Notes: a model not told the origin generated them from the letters alone. Shown: positions 1 to 6,188, counted from the stretch's first letter. The stretch is DNA of 6,856 nt from an uncultured Clostridia bacterium (GCA_905235815.1 CAJOMT010000068.1:1-6856); one strand, 5' to 3'. Made by a program: numbers and translations.

Positions 1-28
1 GGGGGCGTATTAAGTTTATCAAATTTTA

Positions 29-646
29 TTAAGCGTGAAAACTCGTTACCGCTCCGCGCTCTTTTTCGGGCAATCCGTTTTCCGCCTTTTCCCTATTTAT
101 TGCCTTTATCAAAAACGCCATATTTCTTCCGAGATTGCGCATAGTCTGCAATCCCTCTTTATCTTTTTCTACGTCTTCCTCCGTATAGCCGTGGACTTCA
201 TTCCAATACGTACTCGATACTATCGGCATTCCGCATATCGTAAAATACTTATTTATTTCGTCAAATGCGGACGTAGAGCCTGCCCTTCTCGACGACACGA
301 CCGCCGTACCGACTTTCATCGTCTTGTCAAAATCCGTACTGTGGAATAACCTGTCAAGCAGCGATAAAAGCGTACCGTTGGATCCGGCGTAATAAGTCGG
401 CGTACCGACCACTAACCCGTCCGCCTCTTTAAACTTAGCCGCAACTTCGCCGACTATATCGTCAAATACGCATTTCCCGTTTTTCTTGCAATACCCACAC
501 GAAATACAACCTCTTACGTCCTTATTGCCGACAGTAATCGTTTCGGTTTCTATTCCCGCTTTTTCGAGCGTTTCCGCCACTTCCCTCAATGCCCTTGCAG
601 TGCAACCCCTCTCGTGAGGACTGCCGTTTAATAACAGTACTTTCAT
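29..646 (-). CDS. Flavodoxin-fold FMN oxidoreductase with CxxCxxC...C motif
   Basis: This is a complete 205-residue protein of the NADPH-dependent FMN reductase / flavodoxin family, probably a cytosolic flavoprotein that passes electrons from NAD(P)H; its substrate cannot be read from sequence. The N-terminus is a beta strand followed by the FMN phosphate loop NGSPHERGCT (residues 7-16). A second flavin-contacting stretch, GTPTYYAGSNGTLLSLLDR (about 81-99), matches the usual GxPxYxxxxxxxLKxxxDR pattern. Cys47, Cys50, Cys53 and Cys59 make a C-x2-C-x2-C-x5-C motif. It resembles the compact cluster motif of archaeal iron-sulfur flavoproteins (Isf), but it is also common in clostridial flavodoxin-family proteins not shown to carry a cluster. 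The ATG is preceded by AAAAAAGGAG with 5 nt of spacing, which fixes the start. It lies downstream of a strong hairpin terminator, so it is probably its own transcription unit, although I see no clear promoter. The fold is well supported; the physiological role is not. Confidence 0.88.
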   Translation of the reverse strand: MKVLLLNGSPHERGCTARALREVAETLEKAGIETETITVGNKDVRGCISCGYCKKNGKCVFDDIVGEVAAKFKEADGLVVGTPTYYAGSNGTLLSLLDRLFHSTDFDKTMKVGTAVVSSRRAGSTSAFDEINKYFTICGMPIVSSTYWNEVHGYTEEDVEKDKEGLQTMRNLGRNMAFLIKAINREKAENGLPEKERGAVTSFHA

Positions 647-680
647 TTTCGCTCCTTTTTTGCATTATCAAATATAAATG

Positions 681-719
681 GAAATAACCGTGATTTGTTT
701 ACCAAATCACGGTTATTTC
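681..719 (-). terminator. Perfect 17-bp hairpin after tRNA-Glu, probable terminator
   Basis: Positions 681-697 and 703-719 are exact reverse complements (17 bp) around a 5-nt loop. The hairpin begins one base past the encoded CCA end of tRNA-Glu. On the minus strand the stem runs into TTATTT and then CATTTATATTT, a fairly U-rich but interrupted tail, so it fits an intrinsic terminator for the tRNA transcript and perhaps for readthrough from the ileS operon. The plus-strand side has no T tract. Confidence 0.75.
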
Positions 720-720
720 G

Positions 721-795
721 TGGTAGCCCCATGGGGAATCGAACCCCAGATTCTGCCGTGAGAGGGCAGCGTCTTAACCGCTTGACCATGAGGCC
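721..795 (-). tRNA. tRNA-Glu, anticodon CTC
   Basis: The minus strand folds as a full 75-nt tRNA including an encoded CCA. The acceptor stem is GGCCTCA with TGGGGCT, the D arm is GTC/GAC with a loop containing GG, and the anticodon stem is CTGCC/GGCAG around the loop CTCTCAC (anticodon CTC, reading GAG). The variable loop is 4 nt, and the T arm is TGGGG/CCCCA with loop TTCGATT. The discriminator base is A. The body closely resembles bacterial tRNA-Glu. The acceptor stem is unusual in carrying two wobble pairs, G1-U72 and U5-G68, where G1-C72 is normal for this tRNA. Confidence 0.96.
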
Positions 796-826
796 GAAAT
801 TTAAAATGCGTTCATCACCAAACGCT

Positions 827-860
827 ATTATATAATAACATATTTTATTTCCTTTTGCAA
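827..860 (-). promoter_or_regulatory. Probable tRNA-Glu promoter
   Basis: On the minus strand TTGCAA (860-855) is followed after 17 nt by TATTAT (837-832), each one or two bases from the sigma-A consensus. A perfect TATAAT (832-827) overlaps but would need a 22-nt spacer to that -35. Transcription would start around 820-826, about 25-30 nt before the tRNA 5' end at 795, leaving a short leader for RNase P to remove. The -35 lies only a few bases beyond the stop codon of the upstream gene. Confidence 0.55.
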
Positions 861-866
861 GGATTT

Positions 867-1106
867 TTAATTGCTTTTTTTAATTTTTAATAAACTTTGC
901 AGATAAAATATCGTGTCCTCAGCCTGAGAAATAATCTCCTCAAATTCCTCGCTTAATTCATAATTTTCATCCGAGGCACTCTCTGCCATAGCGATAAATT
1001 CCTCTATCTCTTTTATATAACTCTCCGTTTCTTCAATCGTTAAATCTTCGGTATCTCTATCCAATATGTCGCTATTAAGCAACTGTTCTACTTCGATTTT
1101 TGCCAT
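867..1106 (-). CDS. Small acidic helical protein of unknown function
   Basis: I do not recognise this 79-residue protein. It is strongly acidic: 23 Asp/Glu against 6 Lys/Arg, the basic residues clustered at the two ends (KIKKSN at the C-terminus). There is no cysteine, signal peptide or membrane segment. Residues about 20-73 look helical with hydrophobic residues at 3-4 spacing (IEETESYIKEIEEFIAMAE, then LSEEFEEIISQAED), suggesting a helical hairpin or coiled coil. It follows the pseudouridine synthase by 23 nt and reads the same way, so it is probably the last protein gene of the ileS operon. Its ribosome site is weak (ATAGGTCGATAAA before the ATG). Exonuclease VII small subunit was considered because of size and helices, but the XseB core pattern is not present. 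It is judged real from its position, direction and coherent amphipathic composition rather than from homology. Confidence 0.65.
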   Translation of the reverse strand: MAKIEVEQLLNSDILDRDTEDLTIEETESYIKEIEEFIAMAESASDENYELSEEFEEIISQAEDTIFYLQSLLKIKKSN

Positions 1107-1129
1107 TTTATCGACCTATAGCCCGCTTT

Positions 1130-1843
1130 TTAATAAATTTCAACCGTCTTTGACGTATCGAATTTGCTCCACGGCAATTCGTCTGACGGGGGCTGAATTT
1201 TAAAACATAAACGCTCTTTCGATATCGGGTGGCTGAACGATAACGACGTCGCCCAAAGCGCAAGTTTGCCCTTTTTAGCGCTCTCGCCGCCATATCGCAT
1301 ATCCCCGTAAACGGGTGCGCCGATATAACTCATTTGCACCCTTATCTGATGAGTTCTGCCCGTATGCAGTTTTATTTCCGCTAAGCTTAATCCTTCCTTT
1401 TCTTCCAAAACTCTGTATTCGAGTTCGGCAAATTTTGCGCCGTCTACCGTCTGCGGACATACGTACACCATATTGTTTATCGGATTCTTCTTTAAATAAT
1501 TGGTGAGCGTTCCGCGCTTTTCCTTTAAGTTTCCGACTAATACCGCCGAATATTTCTTCTCGAAATCTCCGCTCTTCATCTGCTCGGAAAGTCTTGCCGC
1601 CGCCTTACTGCTCTTTGCAAATACCATTACTCCGCCCGTCGGTCTATCCAAACGGTGGACAAGCCCTATATACACGTTGCCCGGCTTATGCTCTTTATCT
1701 TTTACGTATTCCTTTACTACGGTAAGCAAGTCTTTATCCTTGCTTTCGTCCTCGCAACTCGGAATATTCTGCGGCTTTAATACGACTATTATATGATTAT
1801 CCTCGTATAAAACGATAAGATCTTCTTTCTTCATATCAGTCAT
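1130..1843 (-). CDS. RluA-family RNA pseudouridine synthase
   Basis: This 237-residue enzyme isomerises uridine to pseudouridine in rRNA or tRNA. The RluA signature GLVHRLDRPTGGVMVF (residues 60-75) holds the catalytic aspartate, Asp66, in HRLD. The later family motifs are KKYSAVL (96-102) with the conserved active-site tyrosine and LHTGRTHQIRVQM (159-171), followed by GAPVYGDMRYG. It starts directly with the catalytic domain (LIVLYEDNHIIVVLKP) and lacks an N-terminal S4 RNA-binding domain, as in the shorter RluA/TruC/YhcT-like members; the modified position cannot be assigned. The ATG at 1843 overlaps the end of the methyltransferase gene by 8 nt and uses GGGAGGA inside that gene as its ribosome site, so translation is likely coupled. 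A second ATG three codons on (1834) is possible but lies further from that site. Confidence 0.92.
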   Translation of the reverse strand: MTDMKKEDLIVLYEDNHIIVVLKPQNIPSCEDESKDKDLLTVVKEYVKDKEHKPGNVYIGLVHRLDRPTGGVMVFAKSSKAAARLSEQMKSGDFEKKYSAVLVGNLKEKRGTLTNYLKKNPINNMVYVCPQTVDGAKFAELEYRVLEEKEGLSLAEIKLHTGRTHQIRVQMSYIGAPVYGDMRYGGESAKKGKLALWATSLSFSHPISKERLCFKIQPPSDELPWSKFDTSKTVEIY

Positions 1844-2696
1844 AAATTAAAATTCCTCCCGCTCCGCACGGCAAAACTATTCCCTCTTCGGTCGGCAAGC
1901 CCACTTCGTAAGCGTCGATTTTGCCCTTGCGTTCTTTAAATACTAATTTTAAAATGTTTTCGAGTACCGACGGTTGAAGTCCGGTCGTATAACTGTTGAT
2001 TAAAACGAATAACGGATCGTCCGATAATACCTCTTTGCAAAGTTCTACGAAAGAATAGAGTTCGCTCTCTATCTTCCACATTTCTCCGTTAGGGCCTCTG
2101 CCGTAACTCGGCGGATCCATTATTATTGCGTCGTATTTTCTGCCTCTGCGGATTTCCCTCGACACGAACTTCTTGCAATCGTCGATTATAAATCTGACGT
2201 TCCTGTCCCCAAGCCCCGAGAGCCTTACGTTCTCGCCTGCTCGCTCTACCATTCCTTTGCTCGCATCTACGTGGCATACGCTCGCACCGGCGTTTAAACA
2301 CGCTACCGTTGCGCCGCCGGTATAGGCGAATAGGTTGAGTACGCTTATGGGTCTACCGGCTTTTTTTATAAGGCCGCTCATAACTTCCCAGTTTGCGGCT
2401 TGCTCCGGAAATAACCCCGTATGCTTAAAACCCATCGGCTTGATTTTAAATTTTAAGTTTTCATATCCGACAACCCACTCCGCCGGCATCTTACGCAAAA
2501 TCTGCCACTCGCCTCCGCCGTTTTCGCTGCGCAAATATTTAGCGTTTAGCGACTTATAGGCGGACATATCCATATTTGCACGCCATATAACCTGAGGGTC
2601 GGGGCGAAGTAAAACCACTTCTCCCCATCTCTCTAATTTATACCCGTCGCCGGTTGCGATGACGGAATAGTCTTTCCATTTATCCGCAATTCTCAC
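1836..2696 (-). CDS. Class I SAM-dependent methyltransferase, RlmI/RlmK-like
   Basis: This is a 286-residue Rossmann-fold methyltransferase, probably acting on rRNA. The SAM-binding motif I is VLNLFAYTGGATVACLNAGA (residues 119-138), with an acidic end of strand 2 at Asp144 (HVDASKGM) and IDDCKKF after strand 3 (171-177). Motif IV is DPPSYGRGP (194-202). NLFAYTGG with DPPSYG is the pattern of the COG1092-type enzymes (RlmI, a 23S C5-cytosine enzyme, and the RlmK half of RlmKL). The N-terminal 90 residues (YKLERWGEVVLLRPDPQVIW and following) are not an obvious PUA domain, so substrate and position are open. It starts with GTG at 2696, 2 nt after the ileS stop codon, with AAGGA 7 nt upstream. 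Its last 8 nt overlap the pseudouridine synthase, placing two RNA-modifying enzymes side by side behind ileS. Confidence 0.88.
   Translation of the reverse strand: MRIADKWKDYSVIATGDGYKLERWGEVVLLRPDPQVIWRANMDMSAYKSLNAKYLRSENGGGEWQILRKMPAEWVVGYENLKFKIKPMGFKHTGLFPEQAANWEVMSGLIKKAGRPISVLNLFAYTGGATVACLNAGASVCHVDASKGMVERAGENVRLSGLGDRNVRFIIDDCKKFVSREIRRGRKYDAIIMDPPSYGRGPNGEMWKIESELYSFVELCKEVLSDDPLFVLINSYTTGLQPSVLENILKLVFKERKGKIDAYEVGLPTEEGIVLPCGAGGILIYD
1854..1860 (-). promoter_or_regulatory. Ribosome binding site inside the upstream gene
   Basis: GGGAGGA lies 10 nt before the ATG of the pseudouridine synthase and at the same time encodes part of the glycine-rich end (GAGGILIYD) of the methyltransferase. 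It supports the first ATG at 1843 over the ATG at 1834 and implies coupled translation of the two enzymes. Confidence 0.75.
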
Positions 2697-2698
2697 TT

Positions 2699-5600
2699 CT
2701 ATATCCTTTTTACCGAAAGCGTAAATTTATCGCCGTTTACGTCGAATTCTTTTACGTATCCGTCGTCGTCAACGCCTTCGGATACGCTTTCAGCCAAGAC
2801 GTCGGCCCCGAGCGCCTCGCTCTCTTTGAGAACTTTTTCAAACAGACCGCTCGCCTTATATCCGAGCGCTATCCTATCCGTAACTTCGAACCCTGCCTCT
2901 TTACGCATATTCTGGATCCTCGATACGAGTTCCCTTTCTATACCTTCCAAAAGGAGTTCGTCGGTTATATGTGCGTCCAAAATTACGGTAAGTCCGTCCG
3001 AACTTTCAGAAACGTAGCCTTCTTCGGATTCGCTTGAAATAAGCAAATCGTCTAAGCCGAGTTCTATTTCAGTGCCGTCTAAATTAACTTTATAGGTCTT
3101 GCCTGCCTTTACGGTCGCAACGACTTCGCTTGCGTTACAATTCTCCAAAAACGCCTTTATTGCGCCGAGTTTTGCGCCGTATTTTGGTCCTAACGTCTTT
3201 AATTGCGGCTTTAATTTATAACTTACGAACTTCGAAGCGTCGTTTAAAATTTCGAATTCTTTAATGTTGAGTTCGTCTTTTGCAATTTCGTAAAGTCCCT
3301 CGGACAAATTCACTTTTCTGTCCGTCGCTATATACAGTTTGCCGAGCGGCTGACGGTTTTTGATATTGCTGCCGTTTCTCGCCGCACGCCCCAAAACGAC
3401 GATATCGAGAACGTCTTTCATTCCCGCTTCGAGATTTTCGTCTATCATTTCTTCATCGCATTTCGGGAAATCGCAAAGGTGAACCGAAATCGGCTCGTCC
3501 TTATAAAAATTCGGAACGAGGTTTTGATACATACTCTCCGCCATAAACGGAACGTACGGGGCGATAACTTTACAAAGCGTAACCAAAACGGTATAAAGCG
3601 TAGTGTATGCGGCGATCTTGTCTTCTGTCATATCGCTGCCCCAATATCTTTCTCTGCCCCTTCTGACGTACCAATTCGAGAGTTCGTCAACGAAATCCTG
3701 AATCGAACGTGCGGTGTCGAAAATATCGTATTCGCTAAGCCCTTTATCCACAGTCTTTACGAGCGTGTTGAGTTTGGACAAAATCCATTTATCCATTAGC
3801 GTAAGTTTGCAATCTTTGAGAGAATATTTGGACGGATCGTATTTATCTATCTCTGCGTACAGCACGAAAAACGCATAGGTATTCCAAAGCGTACCCATAA
3901 ATTTGCGTTGACCTTCCGAAACCGCTTCCTCGTAAAACCTCGACGGCAACCACGGTGCGCTCGAAGTATAGAAATACCACCTTACGGCGTCTGCGCCCTG
4001 CTTATCGAGTACGCTCCAAGGATCTACGACGTTTCCGATATGTTTACTCATCTTTATACCGTTTTTGTCGTTTACGTGTCCTAAAACGATACAGTTTTTA
4101 AACGGAGCTTTTCCGAATAAAAGAGTGGAAATAGTCAAGAGCGTATAGAACCAACCCCTCGTTTGGTCGACCGCTTCCGAAATGAAGTCAGCCGGAAATT
4201 GCTTTTCGAATAATTCTTTATTTTCAAACGGGTAATGAAGTTGGGCGAACGGCATTGATCCCGAATCGAACCAACAGTCGATAACCTCTTTAACTCTGTG
4301 CATCGTGCCGCCGCACTTGCCGCATTTGCAAGTGGGAGCGTCTATATACGGACGGTGAAGTTCTATATCGCCTTCTATTCCGCACATTTCTTTCAGTTCC
4401 GCTTTACTGCCCATTACGTGGGTATTGCCGCAATCGTCGCATACCCAGATCGGGAGCGGAGTGCCCCAATACCTTTCTCTCGACAAGCCCCAATCTATTA
4501 CGTTTTCGAGGAAATTACCCATTCTGCCCGTCTTTATCGTTTCGGGCATCCAATTTACCGAGTAATTAGACTTTATCAGTTCGTCTTTTATCGCCGTGGT
4601 CTTTATAAACCAAGAACTGCGAGCATAGTATAAAAGCGGAGTATTACAGCGCCAGCAATGCGGATAACTGTGTTCGAACAGCATATCTTTAAACAGTCTG
4701 CCGTCCTCTTTCATATCCTTTAATATGAGCTTGTCCGCATCTTTTACGAACATATCCTTATACGGCGTAACAGACTCGACAAACCTGCCCCTGTCGTTTA
4801 CGAGTTGAACGAACGGCAACGAATACTTTCTGCCGACCTTTGCGTCGTCCTCGCCGAATGCGGGAGCAATATGAACGATACCCGTACCGTCCGTCAAAGT
4901 GACGTAAGTATCGTTGGTAACGAAGAACGCCTTTTCTTTAAACGTGCCGAGCGCAAACGGGAAAAGAGGTTCGTATTCGGTATATTCGTAGTCCTTGCCC
5001 TTTTTACGGGATATGACTTCGTATTCTTCAAAGAGAGTGGGAACGAGCGCCTCTGCCATTATATAGCGTTCGCCCGAAGCCTCTATCTCGACGTAGTCGT
5101 AGTCCGGATGCATACAGAGCGCCACGTTGGACGGCAATGTCCAAGGCGTGGTCGTCCATGCAAGGAAATATTTGTTTTCGCCCTTTAACTTGAACTTGAC
5201 GAAAGCAGACTTTTCCTTTACGTCTTTATAGCCCTGCGCCACTTCGTGCGACGAAAGCGCCGTTCCGCAACGGGGGCAATACGGAACTATCTTATGCCCT
5301 TTATACAAAAGTCCTTTATCCGAAATTTGTCTAAGCGCCCACCATACCGATTCTATATAATCGTCGTGATAGGTAACGTAGGGGTGTTCCATATCCACCC
5401 AATATCCGAGTCTTTCGCTCATTTTCTTCCATTCGGAAGTATATTTCCAGACGGATTCTTTACACTCTTTTATAAACGGCTCGATACCGTATTTTTCGAT
5501 ATCCTGCTTGCCGTCGAGTCCGAGTTTCTTTTCGATTTCGAGTTCGACGGGAAGTCCGTGCGTATCCCAGCCCGCTTTTCTTAAAACGTGCTTGCCTTTC

Positions 5601-5821
5601 ATCGTCTGATATCTCGGAATAATGTCCTTCATTACCCTCGTCAAGACGTGGCCTATATGCGGCTTGCCGTTCGCAGTCGGTGGGCCGTCGTAAAAGGTAA
5701 ACTCCTCGCCGCCCTCGCGCTCCGAAATACTCTTTTCGAATATTTCGTTTTGATTCCAAAATTCGATTATCTCTTTTTCTCTCTCGACAAAATTCAAAGA
5801 TGCGTCGACTTTTTTATACAT
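2699..5821 (-). CDS. ileS: Isoleucyl-tRNA synthetase, type 2
   Basis: This cytosolic class I synthetase charges tRNA-Ile and edits misactivated valine. From the ATG at 5821 it is 1040 residues. The catalytic motifs are HIGH (55-58, in GKPHIGHVL), WDTHGLPVE (85-93), LSRERYWGTPLPIW (446-459), DQTRGWFYTLL (552-562) and KMSKH (590-594). The CP1 editing domain holds the threonine-rich WTTTPWTLPSN (222-232) and GTGIVHIAPAFGEDD (312-326). Cysteine pairs CPRC (182-185), CWRC (389-392), CDDC (461-464) and CKCGKC (498-503) suggest structural zinc. The anticodon-binding helical region starts near MDKWILSKLN, and the C-terminus carries RELVSRIQNMRKEAGFEVTDRI. Length, lack of the type-1 C-terminal zinc finger, and that segment mark type 2, the form usually less sensitive to mupirocin; the normal HIGH order argues against the hyper-resistant subclass. 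GGAGG lies 4 nt before this ATG; an in-frame TTG extension of 16 codons begins inside the T-box terminator and is discarded. Confidence 0.98.
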   Translation of the reverse strand: MYKKVDASLNFVEREKEIIEFWNQNEIFEKSISEREGGEEFTFYDGPPTANGKPHIGHVLTRVMKDIIPRYQTMKGKHVLRKAGWDTHGLPVELEIEKKLGLDGKQDIEKYGIEPFIKECKESVWKYTSEWKKMSERLGYWVDMEHPYVTYHDDYIESVWWALRQISDKGLLYKGHKIVPYCPRCGTALSSHEVAQGYKDVKEKSAFVKFKLKGENKYFLAWTTTPWTLPSNVALCMHPDYDYVEIEASGERYIMAEALVPTLFEEYEVISRKKGKDYEYTEYEPLFPFALGTFKEKAFFVTNDTYVTLTDGTGIVHIAPAFGEDDAKVGRKYSLPFVQLVNDRGRFVESVTPYKDMFVKDADKLILKDMKEDGRLFKDMLFEHSYPHCWRCNTPLLYYARSSWFIKTTAIKDELIKSNYSVNWMPETIKTGRMGNFLENVIDWGLSRERYWGTPLPIWVCDDCGNTHVMGSKAELKEMCGIEGDIELHRPYIDAPTCKCGKCGGTMHRVKEVIDCWFDSGSMPFAQLHYPFENKELFEKQFPADFISEAVDQTRGWFYTLLTISTLLFGKAPFKNCIVLGHVNDKNGIKMSKHIGNVVDPWSVLDKQGADAVRWYFYTSSAPWLPSRFYEEAVSEGQRKFMGTLWNTYAFFVLYAEIDKYDPSKYSLKDCKLTLMDKWILSKLNTLVKTVDKGLSEYDIFDTARSIQDFVDELSNWYVRRGRERYWGSDMTEDKIAAYTTLYTVLVTLCKVIAPYVPFMAESMYQNLVPNFYKDEPISVHLCDFPKCDEEMIDENLEAGMKDVLDIVVLGRAARNGSNIKNRQPLGKLYIATDRKVNLSEGLYEIAKDELNIKEFEILNDASKFVSYKLKPQLKTLGPKYGAKLGAIKAFLENCNASEVVATVKAGKTYKVNLDGTEIELGLDDLLISSESEEGYVSESSDGLTVILDAHITDELLLEGIERELVSRIQNMRKEAGFEVTDRIALGYKASGLFEKVLKESEALGADVLAESVSEGVDDDGYVKEFDVNGDKFTLSVKRI
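2704..2708 (-). promoter_or_regulatory. Ribosome binding site setting the GTG start
   Basis: AAGGA, within the last codons of ileS, stands 7 nt before GTG at 2696. It supports that codon as the methyltransferase start rather than an internal ATG about 40 codons in, which would delete the N-terminal strands. Confidence 0.65.
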
Positions 5822-5845
5822 ATCTCCTCCATAAACGAGTTTTAT

Positions 5846-5882
5846 AAAAATAAAAACAGACCCTGCCAAAGAGGCGAGGTCT
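5846..5882 (-). terminator. T-box leader terminator
   Basis: AGACCTCGCC (5882-5873) pairs with GGCAGGGTCT (5867-5858) around TCTTT, ten positions with one C-A mismatch and one G-U pair, followed by GTTTTTATTTTT. The 5' arm is also needed for the antiterminator, so the two folds exclude each other, as expected for a switch. Confidence 0.88.
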
Positions 5883-6082
5883 ATCCCGTGGTACCACTCT
5901 TTTTCCGATTAAAAATCGGCACTCTTACTTTTAACGCAAAGACGGCGGCGCCGATTACTGTTATTTCACGGGCGCGGCTCGGGAAGGATACCTTGAAACT
6001 TCACTTTCCGTCGGCTCACACCGTACCCGACTCGCTGAGGCGTAAAATTTTCAAGACTTGTTTCCGTCATAGCCTTTTTATT
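5846..6082 (-). promoter_or_regulatory. T-box leader sensing tRNA-Ile, upstream of ileS
   Basis: The ileS leader has all parts of a classical transcriptional T-box. Stem I closes with GGCT (6074-6071)/AGCC (5979-5976), contains a kink-turn-like ATGA/GA junction, GGAA/TTCC, and an upper helix CTTGAAA (6055-6049)/TTTCAAG (5998-5992). Between the last two sits the specifier loop with ATC (5989-5987), an isoleucine codon. The apex has CAGCGAGTCGGG...GGTGTGAGCCGAC (about 6037-6010), the AG-bulge and distal-loop pattern. Stem II is GCGCC (5975-5971)/GGCGC (5952-5948) with a loop-E-like GTGAAA/CAGTAA interior, and stem III is CCGATT/AATCGG (5919-5905). The T-box AGAGTGGTACCACGGG (5900-5885) includes TGGT (5896-5893), complementary to the ACCA end of tRNA-Ile. 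Uncharged tRNA should favour an antiterminator (AAGAG with CTCTT, CGGG with CCTCG) over the terminator. Confidence 0.95.
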
Positions 6083-6088
6083 TCGTTT

Positions 6089-6117
6089 ATTATATGATAA
6101 CAAATTTTTTTGATTAA
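6089..6117 (-). promoter_or_regulatory. ileS operon promoter
   Basis: A perfect TATAAT (6094-6089, minus strand) sits about 15 nt before the first base of T-box stem I. The matching -35 at 17-nt spacing is a poor TTAATC (6117-6112). Transcription would begin near 6082. The -10 and its distance from stem I make the call; the -35 is weak. Confidence 0.6.
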
Positions 6118-6152
6118 GTAAAGCAATTGAGTAAAAATTTTTGCAAAAACAC

Positions 6153-6181
6153 TTGCAAATTTTCAGAATATGGTTTACAAT
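6153..6181 (+). promoter_or_regulatory. SRP RNA promoter
   Basis: TTGCAA (6153-6158), a 17-nt spacer and TACAAT (6176-6181) form a good sigma-A promoter. Seven bases on, at about 6188, the RNA would start, exactly where the first strand of the terminal helix of the SRP RNA (CTACGC, 6189-6194) begins. Confidence 0.75.
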
Positions 6182-6188
6182 ATTACTA

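Noticed and set aside
1..28. Possible gene or terminator left of the flavoprotein stop codon
   Set aside because: Only 28 bases are available; they show no hairpin with a T tract and no coding evidence.
29..646. Firm call as an iron-sulfur flavoprotein (Isf)
   Set aside because: The C-x2-C-x2-C-x5-C spacing fits, but the same motif occurs widely in flavodoxin-family proteins with no demonstrated cluster, so only the general family is assigned.
681..795. Integration site for a mobile element at the tRNA-Glu 3' end
   Set aside because: There is no integrase gene, no repeated copy of the tRNA 3' end in the window, and the neighbouring hairpin is better explained as a terminator.
867..1106. Exonuclease VII small subunit (XseB) as identity of the 79-residue protein
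   Set aside because: Size and helices are similar, but the typical FEEAL-xLExIVxxLE core and the later GxxLxxxCxxxL pattern are not found.
2826..5584. Several plus-strand open frames of 60-130 codons opposite ileS
   Set aside because: They lie antisense to a fully conserved synthetase, have no family motifs or consistent ribosome sites, and are explained by the codon bias of ileS on the other strand.
5822..5869. N-terminal extension of ileS by 16 codons (start at TTG 5869)
   Set aside because: It would begin in the loop of the T-box terminator, encodes a stretch not typical of IleRS (through the poly-T tail), and lacks a ribosome site. The ATG at 5821 has GGAGG directly upstream and gives the family N-terminus.
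5588..6097. Plus-strand open frame of 169 codons over the ileS start and its leader
   Set aside because: It is the complement of the ileS N-terminus and the T-box RNA; every part is explained by these, and the translation has no recognisable domain.
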